A DNA stretch of 9,965 bases from Deltaproteobacteria bacterium (GTDB lineage: Bacteria; Myxococcota; Myxococcia; Myxococcales; 40CM-4-68-19): assembly GCA_018266095.1 (NCBI GenBank), contig JAFEBC010000501.1, positions 1-9,965 on the forward strand, given 5' to 3'. The position numbers and the translations under genes were made by a program. Below the pieces are notes generated by a model. That model saw only the letters and a list, made by a program, of their open reading frames with translations. It did not search any database and had not been told where the DNA came from. Positions 7,320 to 9,965 of the stretch are shown here, one piece after another (positions within the stretch are counted from its first letter, which is position 1; every line of letters begins with the position of its first letter).

Positions 7320-8469
7320 ATTCCTGCCGCCGCAGCGCGGTGACCACGTCCATCTTCGAGGCCGCCAGCGCAGGCGCGAGCGACGCGAGGAACCCGATGA
7401 AGCCGGCGAGCAGCACGCTCACCACGCCGGTCACAGGCTGGAAGTGGAGGTTCGAGAGGAACCCCATCTGGCTCATGATCTTGCCCACGCCGTTCAGGAA
7501 CGGCACCGCGAGCAGCGTACCGAGCAAGCCGCCGGTCAGGCCGAGCAGGGTGCCCTCGGAGATCGTGAGCGAGAGGATGTGCTTGGGGAGGAAGCCGATC
7601 GCCCGCATCGCGCCCAGCTCGCTCGTGCGCTCGCGCAGGCCCATCGCCAGCGTGTTGCCGAGGCTGAGCGCCATGATGGCGAGGATGACCACGCGCACGA
7701 CCAGCAGCGCGTCCAGCACCACCGAAGAGCCCGCGAGGAGCGGCAGGCGGAAGCTCTTCTCCGTCTCGGTGTGCGTCTCGTTGTCGGAGTTGGCGAACAG
7801 GTCGTCGATGGCCTTGATCACCTTCGGCGAGTCGTTCGGGTTCTGCACCGTGGTGGTGATGATGCCGATCTGGTTCTTGCGGCGGTCCGGCAGGCCCTCG
7901 TTCAGGTACGCCCACTGGAAGTACATCGTGTTCGAGATCGACGCGTCGTCGGCCTCGATGATGCCCACCACCTTGAACGCCCAGTCGCCCGGGTAGATGT
8001 CGCCCTGGATGGGGATGATGTCGCCGAGCTTGAACCCGTACTTCTTGGCCAGCTCGGTGCCCACGATGCAGCCCTGCCGCTCGTGGAGGAAGTCCTCGCG
8101 CTTGCCCTGGACGAAGCGGATGCCGAACACGTCCAGCGCCGACTCGGGCTCGGTGGCGAAGCGCGCGAAGAAGTTCTTCGGGTCCTTGTACACGCCCTGA
8201 AACCAGTTCGAGTACGTGACCTTGGTGACCCCGGGGATCTGCTTGACCTTCTCGGCGTACGCCAGCGGCAAGGGCGAGGTGATGGAGATGGCGTTGCGCG
8301 TGACCACGCGGTCGGACGCGGACGCCTCGCTCTGCGCGAACCAGGCCGACAAGACCGTGCGCAGGAAGATGAACGCCAGCGCCGCGATCACCGTGCCCGC
8401 CACGGTGAGGAAGCTGCGCGTGCCGTTGCGCAAGTACGCGTTGCGCAGCGCGATGCCGGTCAAGGTCAC
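7318..8469 (-). CDS. ABC transporter permease, FtsX/MacB type (permease A of the cassette)
   Basis: Inner-membrane permease of 383 residues. Helix 1 (about 19-40) is followed by a periplasmic MacB-type core (about 45-245) and helices 2 to 4 (about 252-275, 300-325, 346-368). The coupling loop reads GLRERTSELGAMRAIGFLPK (277-296), and the tail ends SKMDVVTALRRQE. Segments TRNAISITSPLPL (57-69) and NWFQGVYKDPKNFFARFA (88-105) fit a recurrent group of permeases found beside a LolD-like ATPase. Start is GTG at 8469, whose GTGA overlaps the TGA of the ATPase gene; AAGGG lies 9 nt upstream. The reading frame stays open far upstream, but that part runs through the ATPase gene in another frame and is Arg/Ala-rich nonsense. 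Substrate unknown: lipoprotein sorting, peptide or small-molecule export are all possible. Confidence 0.93.
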   Translation of the reverse strand: MTLTGIALRNAYLRNGTRSFLTVAGTVIAALAFIFLRTVLSAWFAQSEASASDRVVTRNAISITSPLPLAYAEKVKQIPGVTKVTYSNWFQGVYKDPKNFFARFATEPESALDVFGIRFVQGKREDFLHERQGCIVGTELAKKYGFKLGDIIPIQGDIYPGDWAFKVVGIIEADDASISNTMYFQWAYLNEGLPDRRKNQIGIITTTVQNPNDSPKVIKAIDDLFANSDNETHTETEKSFRLPLLAGSSVVLDALLVVRVVILAIMALSLGNTLAMGLRERTSELGAMRAIGFLPKHILSLTISEGTLLGLTGGLLGTLLAVPFLNGVGKIMSQMGFLSNLHFQPVTGVVSVLLAGFIGFLASLAPALAASKMDVVTALRRQE

Positions 8470-9149
8470 GTGAGCACGCCCTTGTCGAGCCGGCGCTGCA
8501 CGGTGGCCGCCTCGGCCGCGTGCGCGTCGTGCGTGACCATCACGATGGTCTTGCCCATGGTCTTGTTGAGCGTGGTGAGGAGCTGCAGCACCTCCTCGGC
8601 GCTCTTGCGGTCCAGGTCGCCGGTGGGCTCGTCGGCGACGATGATGGTCGGGTCCGCCACCAGCGCGCGCGCGATGGCCACGCGCTGCTGCTGACCGCCC
8701 GAGAGCTGCTTGGGCGTGTGGTCCATGCGGTCCGACAGACCCACGAGGCCGAGCGCGGTGTGCACGCGCTTCTTGCGCTCCGCCCCCGACAGCGACGTGA
8801 GCAGGAGCGGCATCTCCACGTTCTCCTCCGCCGAGAGCACGGGCAGGAGGTTGTAGAACTGGAAGATGAACCCGATGTGCCGCGCCCGCCACGCCGCGCG
8901 CTGGCCTTCGGAGAGCTGGCTCACGTCCTCGCCCGCCACCCGCAGCGTGCCCGCGGTGGGCGCGTCGATGCCGGCGATGAGGTTCAAGAGCGTCGACTTG
9001 CCCGAGCCCGACGGCCCCATCAGCGCCTCGAACGCCCCTTCGGCGATGTCGAGGTTGATGCCATCGAGCACGACCACTTCCTGGCGGTCGCGCGTGTACA
9101 CCTTGCGGAGGTTGCGGATCTCGACGATGGACTTCCCGTTCGTGGTCAC
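8466..9149 (-). CDS. ABC transporter ATPase, MacB/LolD type
   Basis: Cytoplasmic ATP-binding subunit that powers the two permeases, 227 residues, standard length for the LolD-like class. All motifs are present: Walker A GPSGSGKST (45-53), Q-loop Gln97 in FIFQFYNLLP, signature LSGGQQQRVAIARAL (149-163), Walker B IIVADEP with Asp173 and Glu174, D-loop TGDLD (176-180) and the switch histidine 207 in VTHD. The start is GTG at 9149, because AAGGAG sits 5 nt before it (9155-9160) and the protein then begins TTNGKSIVEIRNLRKVY as the family does. A longer frame, to 9311, would add an Arg/Ala-rich stretch overlapping the adaptor gene. The GTGA overlap joins this gene to the adaptor upstream, and another GTGA joins it to permease A downstream. 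Confidence 0.95.
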   Translation of the reverse strand: MTTNGKSIVEIRNLRKVYTRDRQEVVVLDGINLDIAEGAFEALMGPSGSGKSTLLNLIAGIDAPTAGTLRVAGEDVSQLSEGQRAAWRARHIGFIFQFYNLLPVLSAEENVEMPLLLTSLSGAERKKRVHTALGLVGLSDRMDHTPKQLSGGQQQRVAIARALVADPTIIVADEPTGDLDRKSAEEVLQLLTTLNKTMGKTIVMVTHDAHAAEAATVQRRLDKGVLT

Positions 9150-9965
9150 TGCTTCTCCTTGACGCGCATCCCTGCGCGCAGTTCTTGCGGCGGCCGCTGC
9201 ACGACCTTGGTTCCGGGCGGGGGCCCGCTCTTGAGCGACAACAAGCCACCCAGCGGCGGTCCGACCACCACCGGCACGCTCTCGACCTGACCTTCGCTCC
9301 CCACCACCCACAGCACCTTGCCCTCGCCAGCGGTCGCCACGGCATCCGCCTGTACGGCCGGTGTGGGCTGCGCTTTCGCCGAATCGGCGTCCAGCTCCTT
9401 GGCGAGGAACGTCACCTTCGCGCCCATGTCGGGCAGCACATCCGTGGTGTCGTCGACGAAGGCCACCTTGACCGTCACCGTGGCCTTGCTGCGGTCGACC
9501 TTCGGGCGAATCTCGTGGACTTTGCCGCGGTAGCGCTTGTCGGCGAAGGCATCGAGCGCGATCTCCGTGGGCGTCCCCGGCTTCAGCTTGGCCACCTGCG
9601 ACTCGCTCACGTCCGCCTCGACCATCAGCGTGGAGAAATCGGCCAGCGAAGCCACGCCGCCATTGCCGCCCGAGCCGCCGCCCACCGCGCCGAAGACGAT
9701 CTCGCCCACGTCCGCGAGCTTCTGCGTGATGCGCCCCGCGAACGGCGCCCGCACGAAGCAGTTGTCCAGGTTCACCGCCGCCACCTTCACGCGCGCCTCG
9801 GCCGACTGCTGCTGCGCCTGCGCGATGCCCAGCGCCGCCTTGGCGCCATTGAGCCGCGCCGTGGCCGTGTCCTTGGCCTGCGGCGTCGAGACGCCCTTCT
9901 CCTGCACGATGGCCTCGCGATCGAACGCCCGCTGCGCGTCCTCCAAGTCCACCTTGGCCTTCTGC
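9146..9965 (-). CDS. Periplasmic adaptor (membrane fusion protein, MacA/HlyD family), 5' part outside the window
   Basis: Links the inner-membrane ABC complex to an outer-membrane channel in tripartite export. About 273 C-terminal residues are visible; the signal or membrane anchor and first half lie beyond the right edge. The visible part starts in the helical hairpin (QRAFDREAIVQEKGVSTPQ and then an Ala/Gln-rich coil), followed by the second half of the lipoyl domain (VRAPFAGRITQKLADVGE), a glycine loop GGGSGGNGG, the beta-barrel domain (LMVEADVSESQVAKLKPG through VLPDMGAKVTFL), and a C-terminal membrane-proximal domain ending RAGMRVKEKQ. This domain order is typical of MacA and RND adaptors; the ATPase and permease genes directly downstream favour the ABC type. 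No outer-membrane TolC-like gene is visible; it could be upstream of the window or elsewhere. Confidence 0.94.
   Translation of the reverse strand, partial: QKAKVDLEDAQRAFDREAIVQEKGVSTPQAKDTATARLNGAKAALGIAQAQQQSAEARVKVAAVNLDNCFVRAPFAGRITQKLADVGEIVFGAVGGGSGGNGGVASLADFSTLMVEADVSESQVAKLKPGTPTEIALDAFADKRYRGKVHEIRPKVDRSKATVTVKVAFVDDTTDVLPDMGAKVTFLAKELDADSAKAQPTPAVQADAVATAGEGKVLWVVGSEGQVESVPVVVGPPLGGLLSLKSGPPPGTKVVQRPPQELRAGMRVKEKQ
9155..9160 (-). promoter_or_regulatory. Shine-Dalgarno site of the ABC ATPase gene
   Basis: AAGGAG on the minus strand, within the last codons of the adaptor gene, 5 nt before the GTG at 9149. It decides the ATPase start against the longer open frame. Confidence 0.75.

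Noticed and set aside
7060..8694. Plus-strand frame of 544 codons opposite the permease genes
   Set aside because: Antisense shadow; the minus strand has two well-formed FtsX-type permeases.
8470..9345. Upstream extension of the permease A reading frame
   Set aside because: It crosses the whole ATPase gene in another frame with Arg/Ala-rich sequence; the GTG at 8469 with coupled overlap is the sensible start.

Overview
The window reads as chromosomal DNA from a GC-rich Gram-negative bacterium. Myxococcota (former Deltaproteobacteria) is the best guess. The basis is the very high GC at third codon positions, a Ser/Thr kinase with a zinc ribbon and a PEGA-type domain, frequent GTG starts (all four starts visible in the kinase and export genes), and an envelope export cassette with a periplasmic adaptor. 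No rRNA, tRNA, CRISPR, integrase or transposase was seen.

Layout. From 1 to 2326 (minus strand) lies most of an AcnA-type aconitase; its last roughly 120 residues fall beyond the left edge. A 120-bp leader (2327-2446) holds a candidate promoter and a 13-bp direct repeat. From 2447 to 4234 (minus) is a membrane-anchored Ser/Thr protein kinase. A 185-bp divergent region (4235-4419) separates it from a plus-strand gene (4420-5448) for a secreted, cysteine-rich protein of unknown function. From 5449 to 6140 there is no convincing gene; this 692-bp stretch between convergent genes is full of inverted repeats and hairpins, and one repeat also lies in the 3' end of the secreted-protein gene. From 6141 to the right edge (minus) are four tightly packed genes, in transcription order: a periplasmic adaptor (5' part missing), an ABC ATPase, and two different FtsX/MacB-type permeases.

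How the genes work together. Adaptor, ATPase and permeases almost certainly form one export machine of the MacAB/LolCDE-like class. Successive genes overlap by 4 bp (GTGA) or are 10 bp apart, which indicates one mRNA with translational coupling; the substrate cannot be read from the sequence. Aconitase is a TCA-cycle enzyme. The kinase has every catalytic motif and should signal from the envelope to the cytoplasm. Its divergent neighbour is an exported protein that could share its regulatory region, but a functional link is only a hypothesis.

Most of the window is ordinary. The parts worth a second look are the inverted-repeat block at 5371-6130, the four-fold GPDGRP repeat at the kinase C-terminus, the unknown secreted protein, and the aconitase leader repeat.
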